Part shown: positions 1-6,423 of the stretch, piece by piece
Position numbering within the stretch: position 1 is the stretch's first letter
Layout: every line of letters starts with the position of its first letter
Source of the DNA: Svornostia sp051306365
GTDB lineage: Bacteria > Actinomycetota > Thermoleophilia > Solirubrobacterales > Solirubrobacteraceae
Length of the DNA: 21,882 bases
Assembly (NCBI GenBank): GCA_051306365.1
Contig: JBPPNC010000229.1
Span: forward strand, 1 to 21,882
Reading direction: 5' to 3'
Notes under the pieces: generated by a model
What the model saw: only the letters and a program-made list of their open reading frames with translations
What the model was told of the DNA's origin: nothing
Database searches by the model: none
Translations under genes and position numbers: made by a program

Positions 1-1213
1 GCTCCTGGGTGTCTGCCGGCGCAGCAGGTGCCGGCTGCGGCGCGGGGGCAGCCTCCGGGTCGCTCGACGCAACCGGCTCCGGGGTCGCCTCGGCCACGGA
101 AGGCTCGGCGGGGGTGTCCGTCGCGGGCGGAGCAGGGGTCTCGGTCGCGACGGGCGCCGACGGCGCGGGTTCGAGGGCCGGCTCGGGGTCGGGGGTCACG
201 CTGACTTCGACGGTGACCGTCGGCGCCTCGGTGCCCTCCTCGGCCGGTGCGGCCGGTGCGATGGCACTGCCCTCCGACGACGTCGTCCCGCCGAGGTCCA
301 GCAGCAGTTCGCTCGTGGGCGCCTCAGGCGTCGGGTCGGTCGGGTCGCCGGGCGTCTCGCCCGTGTCGTCGTCGCCGGGGGTCATCGGGACCGAGATGTC
401 GAGGACGTTGCTCGACCCCGAGTCGCCGCCCTCGGTCGCCGTGGTCTCGCCGCCCGTCGTGTCCTCGATGACGGCGATCCGGACCCGCAGCTTCGGGTCG
501 ATGTCGCCCTCGCCGGTCACGACGTCGAGCGAGACCTTCACGGCCTGACCTTCCTTCGTGCTGGCCGCGGGGGGCTTCAGCGCGATGGTGACGGTGGAGG
601 CCGGGGAGTTCGGTCCCGGGTCGATCGACACGCGCACGCGGATCTGGTCGTTGGTGCGGTCTACGCCGACGACCCGCAGCGTGAAGCGCCGGGGGCCGAC
701 CTCCGGCGTGGCCGGCCCGCTGGGCAGGTCGACGACGGCGGTGCCGGGCGCCGCGAGTGCCGGCCCGATCGGCGGGTCGCCGGGGCGCGCCGCGACGCTG
801 CTGCCGCCCCCGGCCAGTCCGCCCTCTTCGCGGGCCAGGTTGTCACCGGGGCCGGTGGGGGCGCGGGTCTCGCGGAGGTCGTCGCCGGCCGGGGCCGCCG
901 TCGGGATGGTCGGGCCGCCCACGGCGGGCAGCGTGACGGTCCCGCCCGAGACGGGCAGGCCGGGGAGCGCGGCGGCGAGGAAGCCGGCCTCGACGGTGTC
1001 GTCATCACCTGCGCCCGCGCGCGGCAGCGCAAGTGGTGCGCGCTCGCGCATGGCGGGGGAGAGGGTCACGGTTTCGGACCCGCCGGAGAGGCTCCGCCCT
1101 GTCGGCTGAGGACCCTGCAGGAGGGGGCTCACCACCGAACCCATGGCGAACACCGCGGCGCAGGTCGTCGCACAGCCGATGAGGGGAGCCACGATGTGGC
1201 TCGGCAGCGACAT
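1..1213 (-). CDS. Membrane-anchored protein with Pro/Ala/Glu-rich tail, partial (C-terminus outside window)
   Basis: A continuous open frame runs from 1213 to the left edge, at least 404 residues, with almost every codon ending in G or C, so it is a real gene whose stop lies outside. From ATG 1213 the protein begins MSLPSHIVAPLIG, and residues about 7-32 form one hydrophobic segment: a signal anchor or uncleaved signal peptide. An in-frame ATG at 1228 is an alternative start; neither has a good Shine-Dalgarno. Residues about 50-140 are Gly/Pro/Ala-rich. A beta-rich stretch (RRFTLRVVGVDRTNDQIRV and following, roughly 155-245) looks like a small extracytoplasmic domain. After that comes a low-complexity, acidic tail rich in Pro, Ala, Glu and Thr up to the edge. 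I do not recognise a family. It is transcribed away from the ribosomal operon. A cell-envelope role is inference from the anchor and the extended tail. Confidence 0.75.
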   Translation of the reverse strand, partial: MSLPSHIVAPLIGCATTCAAVFAMGSVVSPLLQGPQPTGRSLSGGSETVTLSPAMRERAPLALPRAGAGDDDTVEAGFLAAALPGLPVSGGTVTLPAVGGPTIPTAAPAGDDLRETRAPTGPGDNLAREEGGLAGGGSSVAARPGDPPIGPALAAPGTAVVDLPSGPATPEVGPRRFTLRVVGVDRTNDQIRVRVSIDPGPNSPASTVTIALKPPAASTKEGQAVKVSLDVVTGEGDIDPKLRVRIAVIEDTTGGETTATEGGDSGSSNVLDISVPMTPGDDDTGETPGDPTDPTPEAPTSELLLDLGGTTSSEGSAIAPAAPAEEGTEAPTVTVEVSVTPDPEPALEPAPSAPVATETPAPPATDTPAEPSVAEATPEPVASSDPEAAPAPQPAPAAPADTQE

Positions 1214-1303
1214 ACTGGCTTCATACATATCGGCTTTTCGCGCTCATGACTTGATGGGTCAGCGAATGTCCGGCATGTCGGGAGATCTCCGCGCCGACCG
1301 TGC

Positions 1304-1309
1304 TAAGCT
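1304..1309 (+). promoter_or_regulatory. Candidate extended -10 element for the rpmJ-rplQ operon
   Basis: TGCTAAGCT at 1301-1309 fits an extended -10 (TGn followed by TAnnnT). No convincing -35 is seen 17 bp upstream. It lies 70 nt before the rpmJ start, in the only gap preceding the operon. The alternative is that transcription starts elsewhere in 1214-1379. Confidence 0.4.
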
Positions 1310-1379
1310 CCTTCGTCGCGCTTGTCGCGGACCCTGCGGTCCTGCGCGCGCTGCCTCCCCTCCTCTCCGAAAGGCCCCT

Positions 1380-1493
1380 GTGAAGGTACGACCGTCGGTC
1401 AAGCCGATGTGCGAGAAGTGCAAGATCATCCGCCGCCATGGTGCGGTGCTGGTCATCTGCAGCAACCCCCGACACAAGCAGCGGCAGGGGTAG
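1380..1493 (+). CDS. rpmJ: 50S ribosomal protein L36
   Basis: A 37-residue zinc-ribbon protein of the large ribosomal subunit. It starts at GTG (MKVRPSVKPMCEKCK), with AAGG a few bases upstream. The zinc ligands C11, C14, C27 and H32 are all present, so this is the zinc-binding form, and the length matches the family. It is the first gene of the run rpmJ-rpsM-rpsK-rpsD-rpoA-rplQ. The infA gene, usually directly upstream in actinobacteria, is not in this window. The rpsM start follows after 4 nt. A longer in-frame start at 1143 would add 79 residues unlike any L36 and is rejected. Confidence 0.95.
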   Translation: MKVRPSVKPMCEKCKIIRRHGAVLVICSNPRHKQRQG

Positions 1494-1497
1494 CGCA

Positions 1498-1878
1498 ATG
1501 GCACGTATCGCCGGCATCAACATTCCGCTGAACAAGCGCGCAGAGATCGGGCTGACGTACATCTACGGCATCGGTCGGTCGACGGCCAACGAGATCCTCG
1601 CGACGACGGGCGTCGAGCCCGATCGCAAGGTCCGGGACCTCACCGAAGAGGAAGTCTCCAAGCTTCGCGACGCCGTCGACGACCTCACGGTCGAGGGTGA
1701 TCTGCGGCGCGAGCGCTCGCAGAACATCAAGCGCCTCATGGAGATCGGCAGCTACCGCGGCCTGCGTCACCGCCGCGGTCTTCCCGTTCGCGGGCAGAAG
1801 ACGAAGACGAATGCGCGTACGCGCAAGGGTCCGAAGCGCATGAGCGTCGCGGGCAAGAAGAAGGCCGGAAAGAAGTAA
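1498..1878 (+). CDS. rpsM: 30S ribosomal protein S13
   Basis: A 126-residue S13 of the 30S head, which contacts 16S rRNA, the P-site tRNA and bridges to the 50S subunit. The start MARIAGINIPLNKR is the standard S13 N-terminus. IYGIGRSTANEIL (the helix-hairpin-helix-like part), RGLRHRRGLPVRGQKTKTNA and the lysine-rich tail ending KKAGKK are all as expected. The start is ATG 1498, four bases after rpmJ, with AGGGG at the end of rpmJ acting as Shine-Dalgarno. An in-frame ATG at 1438 inside rpmJ would add 20 residues foreign to S13 and is not used. It is cotranscribed with rpsK 16 nt downstream. Confidence 0.97.
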   Translation: MARIAGINIPLNKRAEIGLTYIYGIGRSTANEILATTGVEPDRKVRDLTEEEVSKLRDAVDDLTVEGDLRRERSQNIKRLMEIGSYRGLRHRRGLPVRGQKTKTNARTRKGPKRMSVAGKKKAGKK

Positions 1879-1894
1879 GGAACCGAGAACCTAG

Positions 1895-2290
1895 ATGCCC
1901 GCTCCCAAGCGCCCTTCGCGCGGCCGCCGCAAGCCGAAGAAGAACATTCCGGTCGGCCAGGCCCACATCAAGACCAGCTTCAACAACACGATCGTCTCGC
2001 TGACCGACCGCGAGGGGAACGTCATCGCGTGGGAGTCCGCCGGCGGGGCCGGTTTCAAGGGCTCGCGCAAGTCGACGCCGTTCGCCGCCCAGGTCACCGC
2101 CGACGCCGCCGCCCGCAAGGGCATCGAGCAAGGGCTCCAGAAGGTCGACGTCTTTGTGAAGGGCCCGGGTTCGGGCCGCGAGACGGCGATCCGCTCCCTG
2201 CAGGCCGCGGGCCTTGAGGTCACCAGCGTGAAGGACGTCACCCCGCAAGCCCACAACGGCTGCCGCCCCCGCAAGCGGCGCCGCGTCTAG
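1895..2290 (+). CDS. rpsK: 30S ribosomal protein S11
   Basis: A 131-residue S11, part of the 30S platform, next to S6/S18 and the mRNA exit path. Diagnostic stretches are HIKTSFNNTIVSLTDREGN, the SAGGAGFKGSRKSTPFAAQ segment, and the C-terminal DVTPQAHNGCRPRKRRRV signature. The basic N-terminal extension (about residues 1-18, Lys/Arg/Pro-rich) is typical of actinobacterial S11. It starts at ATG 1895, 16 nt after rpsM, and rpsD follows after 10 nt, consistent with a single transcript. Confidence 0.97.
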   Translation: MPAPKRPSRGRRKPKKNIPVGQAHIKTSFNNTIVSLTDREGNVIAWESAGGAGFKGSRKSTPFAAQVTADAAARKGIEQGLQKVDVFVKGPGSGRETAIRSLQAAGLEVTSVKDVTPQAHNGCRPRKRRRV

Positions 2291-2300
2291 GACCGAACTG

Positions 2301-2921
2301 ATGGCCCGTAACACGTCTCCCGCCTGCAAGCAGTGCCGCCGCGAAGGCCAGAAGCTCTTCCTGAAGGGCGAGCGCTGCCTGACCGACAAGTGCGGCGTCG
2401 AGCGCCGCGCGTACCCGCCGGGTGACCACGGCCGTGGTCGCCAGAAGCAGAGCGAGTACCGCGTGCAGCTGCGCGAGAAGCAGAAGGCCCGCCGCTACTA
2501 CGGCGTCCTGGAAAAGCAGTTCCGTATCTACTACGACAAGGCGTCGCGCCAGGAGGGCATCACGGGTGAGAACCTCCTCGCGCTGCTCGAGTCGCGCCTG
2601 GACAACGTCCTCGTCCGCCTGGGCTTTGCCGCGTCTCGCCGCCAGTCCCGGCAGCTCATTCGGCACGGCCACTGGCAGGTCAACGGCCGCCGGGTCGACA
2701 TCCCGAGCTACCAGGTACGCGAGGGCGACATCATCTCGGTGAAGGCGAACACGCCGGCCGAGCCGCTCATCCGTGACGCCACGGAGCTCACCGCGCAGGT
2801 CCCGGCCTGGCTGCAGGCCGACCACGACGCGCTCACCGCCAAGGTGCTGCGCAAGCCGGATCGCCGCGAGATCGCCGCGCCGGTCCAGGAGCAGCTCATC
2901 GTCGAGCTGTACTCCAAGTAG
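2301..2921 (+). CDS. rpsD: 30S ribosomal protein S4
   Basis: A 206-residue S4, a primary 16S rRNA binder that nucleates 30S assembly and in many bacteria represses its own alpha operon. The N-terminus has cysteines C9, C12, C26 and C31, so this is the zinc-binding (C+) form. The S4 RNA-binding domain sits at about residues 95-160, with LLESRLDNVLVRLGFAASRR and the GHWQVNGRRVDIPSYQV hairpin. The C-terminus VQEQLIVELYSK is standard. It starts at ATG 2301. The 85-nt gap 2922-3006 to rpoA is the longest gap in the operon and could hold a regulatory leader, but I see no clear hairpin in it. Confidence 0.97.
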   Translation: MARNTSPACKQCRREGQKLFLKGERCLTDKCGVERRAYPPGDHGRGRQKQSEYRVQLREKQKARRYYGVLEKQFRIYYDKASRQEGITGENLLALLESRLDNVLVRLGFAASRRQSRQLIRHGHWQVNGRRVDIPSYQVREGDIISVKANTPAEPLIRDATELTAQVPAWLQADHDALTAKVLRKPDRREIAAPVQEQLIVELYSK

Positions 2922-3006
2922 TACCCGCTTCCCCCAAAGCAGCGCCGGCGCGGCTCCCGCCCTCCGCGCCAGAGCGCCCCCGAATCCCACGACACCAGGA
3001 CCTTTG

Positions 3007-3990
3007 ATGCTCGACTTCCAGATCCCCCGGATCACCAGCGAAACCGTCGAGGAGAACCGCGGCTCGTTCGTCATCGAGCCCCTCGACCGTGGCTTCGGCT
3101 ACACGTTCGGGAACTCCCTGCGCCGCGTGCTGCTCTCCTCGCTGGCCGGCGCCGCGGTCACGAGCGTCCGGATCGAGGGTGTCGCGCACGAGTTCTCCAC
3201 GATCAAGGGCGTCACCGAGGACGTCACGGACATCGTCCTGAACCTCAAGGGCATCGTCTGCCGGATGCACTCGGACGCCACGGAGATCGAGGCCCCGCTC
3301 GTCGTGACGGGCCCGGGTGAGATCACCGCGAAGGACATCGACCTGCCCGCGGGCGTCGAGATCCTCAACCCGGACGTCCACATCGCGACGATCGAGAAGA
3401 AGACGAAGCTCGAGCTGTACCTGACGATCGGCCGCGGCCGCGGCTACCGCCCGGCGGAGGAGAACAAGTCGCCGGACCAGCCGATCGGCGTCATCCCGAT
3501 CGACTCGATCTTCTCGCCGGTCAGGCGCGTCGCCTACGCCGTCGAGCAGGCCCGCGTCGGTCAGAAGACGGACTTCGACAAGCTCACGCTCGACATCGAG
3601 ACCGACTCGTCGATCGACCCGCAGAGCGCGCTGCGCGAGGCGGCCGAGATCCTCATCCAGCAGCTGGCGATCTTCACCGACGCCGACCGCATCGAGGAGC
3701 TCCGCGCCGGCCCGGCCGGTGCCCTCGAAGGCGCGAACGGCGCGGCAGCTGCCGGCGGTGGCGCGGCGGCCGGTGCGGCGGGGGGCCCGATGCACGACAT
3801 CCTCATCGAGGAGCTCGAGCTGGGCGTGCGTTCCTACAACTGCCTCAAGAGGGCGGGCATCCAGACCGTGGGCGACCTCATCAGCAAGTCCGAGGGCGAG
3901 CTCAACGCGATCCCGAACTTCGGCAAGAAGTCGATCGACGAGGTCATCGAGACGCTCCACGCGCGTGGCCTGAATCTCCGAGACGACTGA
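3007..3990 (+). CDS. rpoA: DNA-directed RNA polymerase subunit alpha
   Basis: A 327-residue alpha subunit that dimerises to seed RNA polymerase assembly. The N-terminal domain (1-232) has GYTFGNSLRRVLLSS in the dimerisation helix. The C-terminal domain (about 262-327) carries VRSYNCLKRAG, NFGKKSIDEV and HARGLNL. R275, N278 and K307/K308 correspond to the E. coli residues that bind UP-element DNA and activators. The start ATG 3007 follows AGGA at 7 nt; an upstream in-frame start at 2773 lies inside rpsD and is rejected. The interdomain linker (about 233-261) is almost pure Gly/Ala instead of the usual charged, proline-containing linker. The stop TGA overlaps the rplQ ATG by one base. Confidence 0.97.
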   Translation: MLDFQIPRITSETVEENRGSFVIEPLDRGFGYTFGNSLRRVLLSSLAGAAVTSVRIEGVAHEFSTIKGVTEDVTDIVLNLKGIVCRMHSDATEIEAPLVVTGPGEITAKDIDLPAGVEILNPDVHIATIEKKTKLELYLTIGRGRGYRPAEENKSPDQPIGVIPIDSIFSPVRRVAYAVEQARVGQKTDFDKLTLDIETDSSIDPQSALREAAEILIQQLAIFTDADRIEELRAGPAGALEGANGAAAAGGGAAAGAAGGPMHDILIEELELGVRSYNCLKRAGIQTVGDLISKSEGELNAIPNFGKKSIDEVIETLHARGLNLRDD

Positions 3991-4343
3991 TGCGTCACCA
4001 GAAGACCCGCCACAAGCTCAGCCGCGACAGCGCGCACCGTAAGGCGCTGCTGCGCAACCTCTGCAAGGAGGTCATCGAGCACGAGCGCATCCAGACCAGT
4101 GAGGCGAAGGCGAAGGCCGTCAAGCCCGAGGTCGAGAAGCTCATCACGCTCGCCAAGCGCGGCGACCTGCACGCGCGTCGTCAGGCCCTGTCCGCGCTCG
4201 GCCAGGACAAGTTCGCCGTCCACAAGCTGTTCGACGAGATCGCCCCGCGCTACGCGGAGCGTCCCGGTGGCTACACCCGGATCCTGAAGCTCGGCCCGCG
4301 CCGCAGCGACTCGACGGAGATGGTGTTCATCGAACTCGTGTGA
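3990..4343 (+). CDS. rplQ: 50S ribosomal protein L17
   Basis: A 117-residue L17 at the rim of the peptide exit tunnel. The N-terminus MRHQKTRHKLSRDSAHRKAL and the C-terminus GGYTRILKLGPRRSDSTEMV are textbook L17, and the length is that of the short form without extension. Its ATG overlaps the rpoA stop (TGATG), implying translational coupling to rpoA. It is the last gene of the operon: two hairpins follow at 4343-4359 and 4412-4433, and truA begins only after 270 nt. Confidence 0.97.
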   Translation: MRHQKTRHKLSRDSAHRKALLRNLCKEVIEHERIQTSEAKAKAVKPEVEKLITLAKRGDLHARRQALSALGQDKFAVHKLFDEIAPRYAERPGGYTRILKLGPRRSDSTEMVFIELV

Positions 4344-4359
4344 TTCGGCAGAGCCGAAT
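4343..4359 (+). terminator. Perfect 7-bp hairpin at the end of rplQ
   Basis: ATTCGGC, loop AGA, GCCGAAT: a perfect stem starting on the last base of the rplQ stop codon. No T-run follows, so it may protect the 3' end or attenuate rather than terminate on its own. Confidence 0.4.
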
Positions 4360-4411
4360 ACCATGGGGAGAACTCGCCGCGCCCCTGCTCCCCGGTCTTG
4401 CTCTTCTCCCT

Positions 4412-4433
4412 CGGCCGCCCTTCCGGGCGGCCG
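4412..4433 (+). terminator. GC-rich terminator hairpin of the ribosomal operon
   Basis: CGGCCGCCC, loop TTCC, GGGCGGCCG, followed by TTGGCGTTTC. The 9-bp perfect stem and partly T-rich tail, 68 nt after rplQ, fit an intrinsic terminator. The T-run is weak, as is common in high-GC actinobacteria. Confidence 0.65.
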
Positions 4434-4613
4434 TTGGCGTTTCAGGGGAGCATGATCCCGATGTCGATCGAGACGATCGAGATGAGGTCCGCGGCGTGCG
4501 CGCCGACGTCGCTGCCAGGAGCACGGTGGCGAGGACGTGGCGCTGCACGTCACGAGCATCCCGACCGAGCAGCCGGCATCAAGCTCCGCAGCAGTGGTTG
4601 ACTTCGCGGCCGC
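4434..4613. other. Spacer between the operon terminator and truA
   Basis: I see no intact gene here. On the minus strand a short stop-to-stop frame of about 30 codons ends at TGA 4444-4442 (AADLISIVSIDIGIMLP), with good G/C third positions but no start codon and no recognised family. It could be a gene remnant or chance. No Shine-Dalgarno or clear TAnnnT element is seen just before truA. Confidence 0.4.
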
Positions 4614-5342
4614 ATGCACTCCCGGCTCCTCCTCGAGTACGACGGGACCGCGTTCAACGGCTGGGCCGTGCAGCCCGGCCTGCGCACGGTCCAGGGCGAA
4701 CTGGAGCGCGCGCTGGCGCTCATCCTCCGCGAGGACGCCGTGCCCGTCACGGTCGCCGGGCGCACGGACCGCGGCGTGCACGCCTGGGGCCAGGTCTGCT
4801 CCTACGCGCACGAAGCGGTTGACCCGATGCGCCTCAACGCGGTGCTGCCCGACGATGTGGCCGTCCTCGACAGTCGCCCCGCCCCGGGGTTCGACGCGCG
4901 CGGCGACGCCGTGTCGCGGACGTATTGCTACCGCATCTTGAACCGCCGCACACGATCGGTCTGGCTGCGCACCCGGGCGCTCTGGTGCACTCGCGGGATC
5001 GACCGCGACGCGCTGCGCGCCTGCGCCGCGGCGCTCGTCGGCACCCACGACTTCACGGCGTTCACGCCCACCCAGACCGAGCACGTGCGGTTCGAGCGCG
5101 AGGTGTTCTCCGCGGAATGGCGGGAGGACGACGACCTGCTCGAGTTCTGGATCACCGCCGACACGTTCATGCGGCACATGAACCGGGTGCTCGTCGGGAC
5201 GATGCTCGAGGTCGCGTCCGGCCAGCGGTCGCTCGAGGACTTCACCCGGCTGCTCGCGGGCGCCCCCCGCAGCGCCGCCGGGGTGACGGCGGCGCCGCAC
5301 GGGCTCGCGCTCGCGAGCGTGGCCTACCCGCGCGAGACGTAG
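4614..5342 (+). CDS. truA: tRNA pseudouridine(38-40) synthase
   Basis: A 242-residue TruA that converts uridines 38-40 of the tRNA anticodon stem to pseudouridine. The N-terminus LLLEYDGTAFNGWAVQ and the catalytic motif GRTDRGVHAWGQV with nucleophile D52 are intact. So are the Tyr-bearing SRTYCYRIL segment, the HDFTAF segment, FMRHMNRVLVGTMLEV and the C-terminal AAGVTAAPHGLALASV. The start is ATG 4614; there is no clear Shine-Dalgarno. In many actinobacteria truA follows rplQ, and here it is separated from it by a terminator, so its promoter should lie in 4434-4613. Its last 19 nt overlap a broken minus-strand PASTA remnant. Confidence 0.95.
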   Translation: MHSRLLLEYDGTAFNGWAVQPGLRTVQGELERALALILREDAVPVTVAGRTDRGVHAWGQVCSYAHEAVDPMRLNAVLPDDVAVLDSRPAPGFDARGDAVSRTYCYRILNRRTRSVWLRTRALWCTRGIDRDALRACAAALVGTHDFTAFTPTQTEHVRFEREVFSAEWREDDDLLEFWITADTFMRHMNRVLVGTMLEVASGQRSLEDFTRLLAGAPRSAAGVTAAPHGLALASVAYPRET

Positions 5343-5515
5343 ATCGTCACCTTCGGCGCCGGCCTCGACCTTCGTCTTCGCCTTCTTGGACCGCCGCACG
5401 ACGAGGCCCTTGCGCACCGTCTGTAGCGGACCGTCTTCGTCCGGGTCGGGCAGCCGGCCTTCAGCCGTGCGCGAGCGGTGGCGAGCTTCGTCCCGCGGGT
5501 GCGCCGGCACACCAA
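5324..5515 (-). pseudogene. Frameshifted PASTA-domain remnant
   Basis: Read on the minus strand, frame A from 5515 gives CRRTRGTKLATARARLKAGC, a typical PASTA first helix. Near 5420 the similarity jumps to another frame: VRKGLVVRRSKKAKTKVEAG (about 5417-5355), the expected second half. It then returns to frame A for KVTIYVSRG and a TAG stop at 5326-5324, the usual PASTA strand and end. Only the two-frame reading gives a full PASTA domain of about 60 residues, so the domain carries two compensating indels. PASTA domains bind cell-wall fragments at the ends of Ser/Thr kinases, penicillin-binding proteins and secreted proteins. There is no upstream part and no credible start codon, so I read it as the decayed 3' end of a lost gene converging on truA. 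A sequencing error could also give one frame jump, but two are less likely. Confidence 0.55.
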
Positions 5516-5530
5516 TTGGTGCGTCGGCGC
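5501..5530. repeat. 30-bp imperfect palindrome with AT-rich core
   Basis: The core CACCAATTGGTG (5510-5521) is a perfect 12-bp palindrome. The arms (GCGCCGGCA on the left, CGTCGGCGC on the right) extend it to 30 bp with 2 mismatched pairs out of 15. It lies about 54 bp upstream of the candidate surE -10 and at the edge of the PASTA remnant. It may be a repressor operator or a scar at the deletion end. Confidence 0.6.
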
Positions 5531-5583
5531 GGAGGCGTTGTGACGACTTCGCGCACGGGACGGGCGGCGCCCGCGTTGGACCG

Positions 5584-5589
5584 TAGACT
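5584..5589 (+). promoter_or_regulatory. Candidate -10 element of surE-ligA
   Basis: TAGACT lies 12 nt before the surE ATG, which has no Shine-Dalgarno. A start of transcription about 7 nt further would leave a leader of only about 6 nt. No -35 match is seen. Confidence 0.45.
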
Positions 5590-5601
5590 GGCTGACGGGT
5601 C

Positions 5602-6423
5602 ATGCGCGTTCTCCTCACCAACGACGACGGCATCGAGGCCGAGGGTCTCCAGGTGCTGCGCCGCCAGCTGGCTGCGATCCCTGGGATCGACCTCCAGACG
5701 ATCGCGCCGGACGGCAACCGCTCGGCCATCGGCCGCGGCATCACGACCCGGCGCCCGCTCGTCGTCGGCGAGGTCGCGTTCGAGGACGGCACGGTCGGCT
5801 ACGCGACCGACGGCACGCCGGTCGACTGTGTGCGCCTCGCCAAGCTCGGGCTCGTCGACGGGTTCATGCCCGAGCTCGTGGTCGCGGGCATCAACCACGG
5901 CGCGAACCTCGGCGACGACATCACGTACTCCGGCACCGTCGCCGCCGCGCTGGAGGGCGTGCTGCTCGGCCTTCCCGCCATCGCGATCTCGCAGCAGTCC
6001 ACCGCGCGCGAGATGGACTTTCGCCTGGGCGATCGCTTCGACTTCGACGAGGGCGCGCGGTTCTGCGCGCGGCTCGTCGAGGAGCTCGACCACATCCCGC
6101 TTCCCGGCGGCACGCTGCTGAACGTCAACGTCCCGGCCGGGGATGCGCTCGGCGTGGTCGCTGCCCGCCTCGGCAAGCGGATCTATCGCGACGAGCTGAA
6201 GTTCTCCGGTGAGGAGGATGAGGGCGGGCGGCGCAAGTACTGGATCTACGGGGACGATCCCGGCTACCAGGAGATCGAGGGCACGGACCTCGCCGCGGTC
6301 GCGGCCGGGTACGTCGCAGTCACCCCGATCCACCTCGACCTCACGTATGAGGCGGGCCTGCAGGATCTCTCCGAGCACGACTTCCAGCGGCTGCTCGAGC
6401 CAGCCGCCCGGGAGGTCGAGTGA
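5602..6423 (+). CDS. surE: 5'/3'-nucleotidase SurE
   Basis: A 273-residue survival protein E, a divalent-metal phosphatase that removes phosphate from nucleoside monophosphates. The metal-binding NDDG motif is at residues 7-10 (D8, D9), S41 lies in APDGNRSAIGRG, and N97/N102 lie in GINHGANLGDDITYSGTVAA, the SurE signature. The protein is somewhat longer than the roughly 250-residue family norm, with a charged insert around 200-215 (EEDEGGRRKYW). ATG 5602 is chosen because the family begins exactly at MRVLLTNDDG. Its final codons overlap the ligA start (GTGA), implying coupled translation. Confidence 0.95.
   Translation: MRVLLTNDDGIEAEGLQVLRRQLAAIPGIDLQTIAPDGNRSAIGRGITTRRPLVVGEVAFEDGTVGYATDGTPVDCVRLAKLGLVDGFMPELVVAGINHGANLGDDITYSGTVAAALEGVLLGLPAIAISQQSTAREMDFRLGDRFDFDEGARFCARLVEELDHIPLPGGTLLNVNVPAGDALGVVAARLGKRIYRDELKFSGEEDEGGRRKYWIYGDDPGYQEIEGTDLAAVAAGYVAVTPIHLDLTYEAGLQDLSEHDFQRLLEPAAREVE

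Noticed and set aside
9..1109. Two plus-strand open frames rich in Ser, Gly and Ala
   Set aside because: They are the antisense image of the Pro/Ala/Glu-rich minus-strand gene, which has the consistent G/C third-position bias and a signal anchor.
3834..5792. Long minus-strand frame spanning rpoA, rplQ, truA and the start of surE
   Set aside because: Crosses four well-identified plus-strand genes; only the short PASTA-like part has a recognisable pattern.
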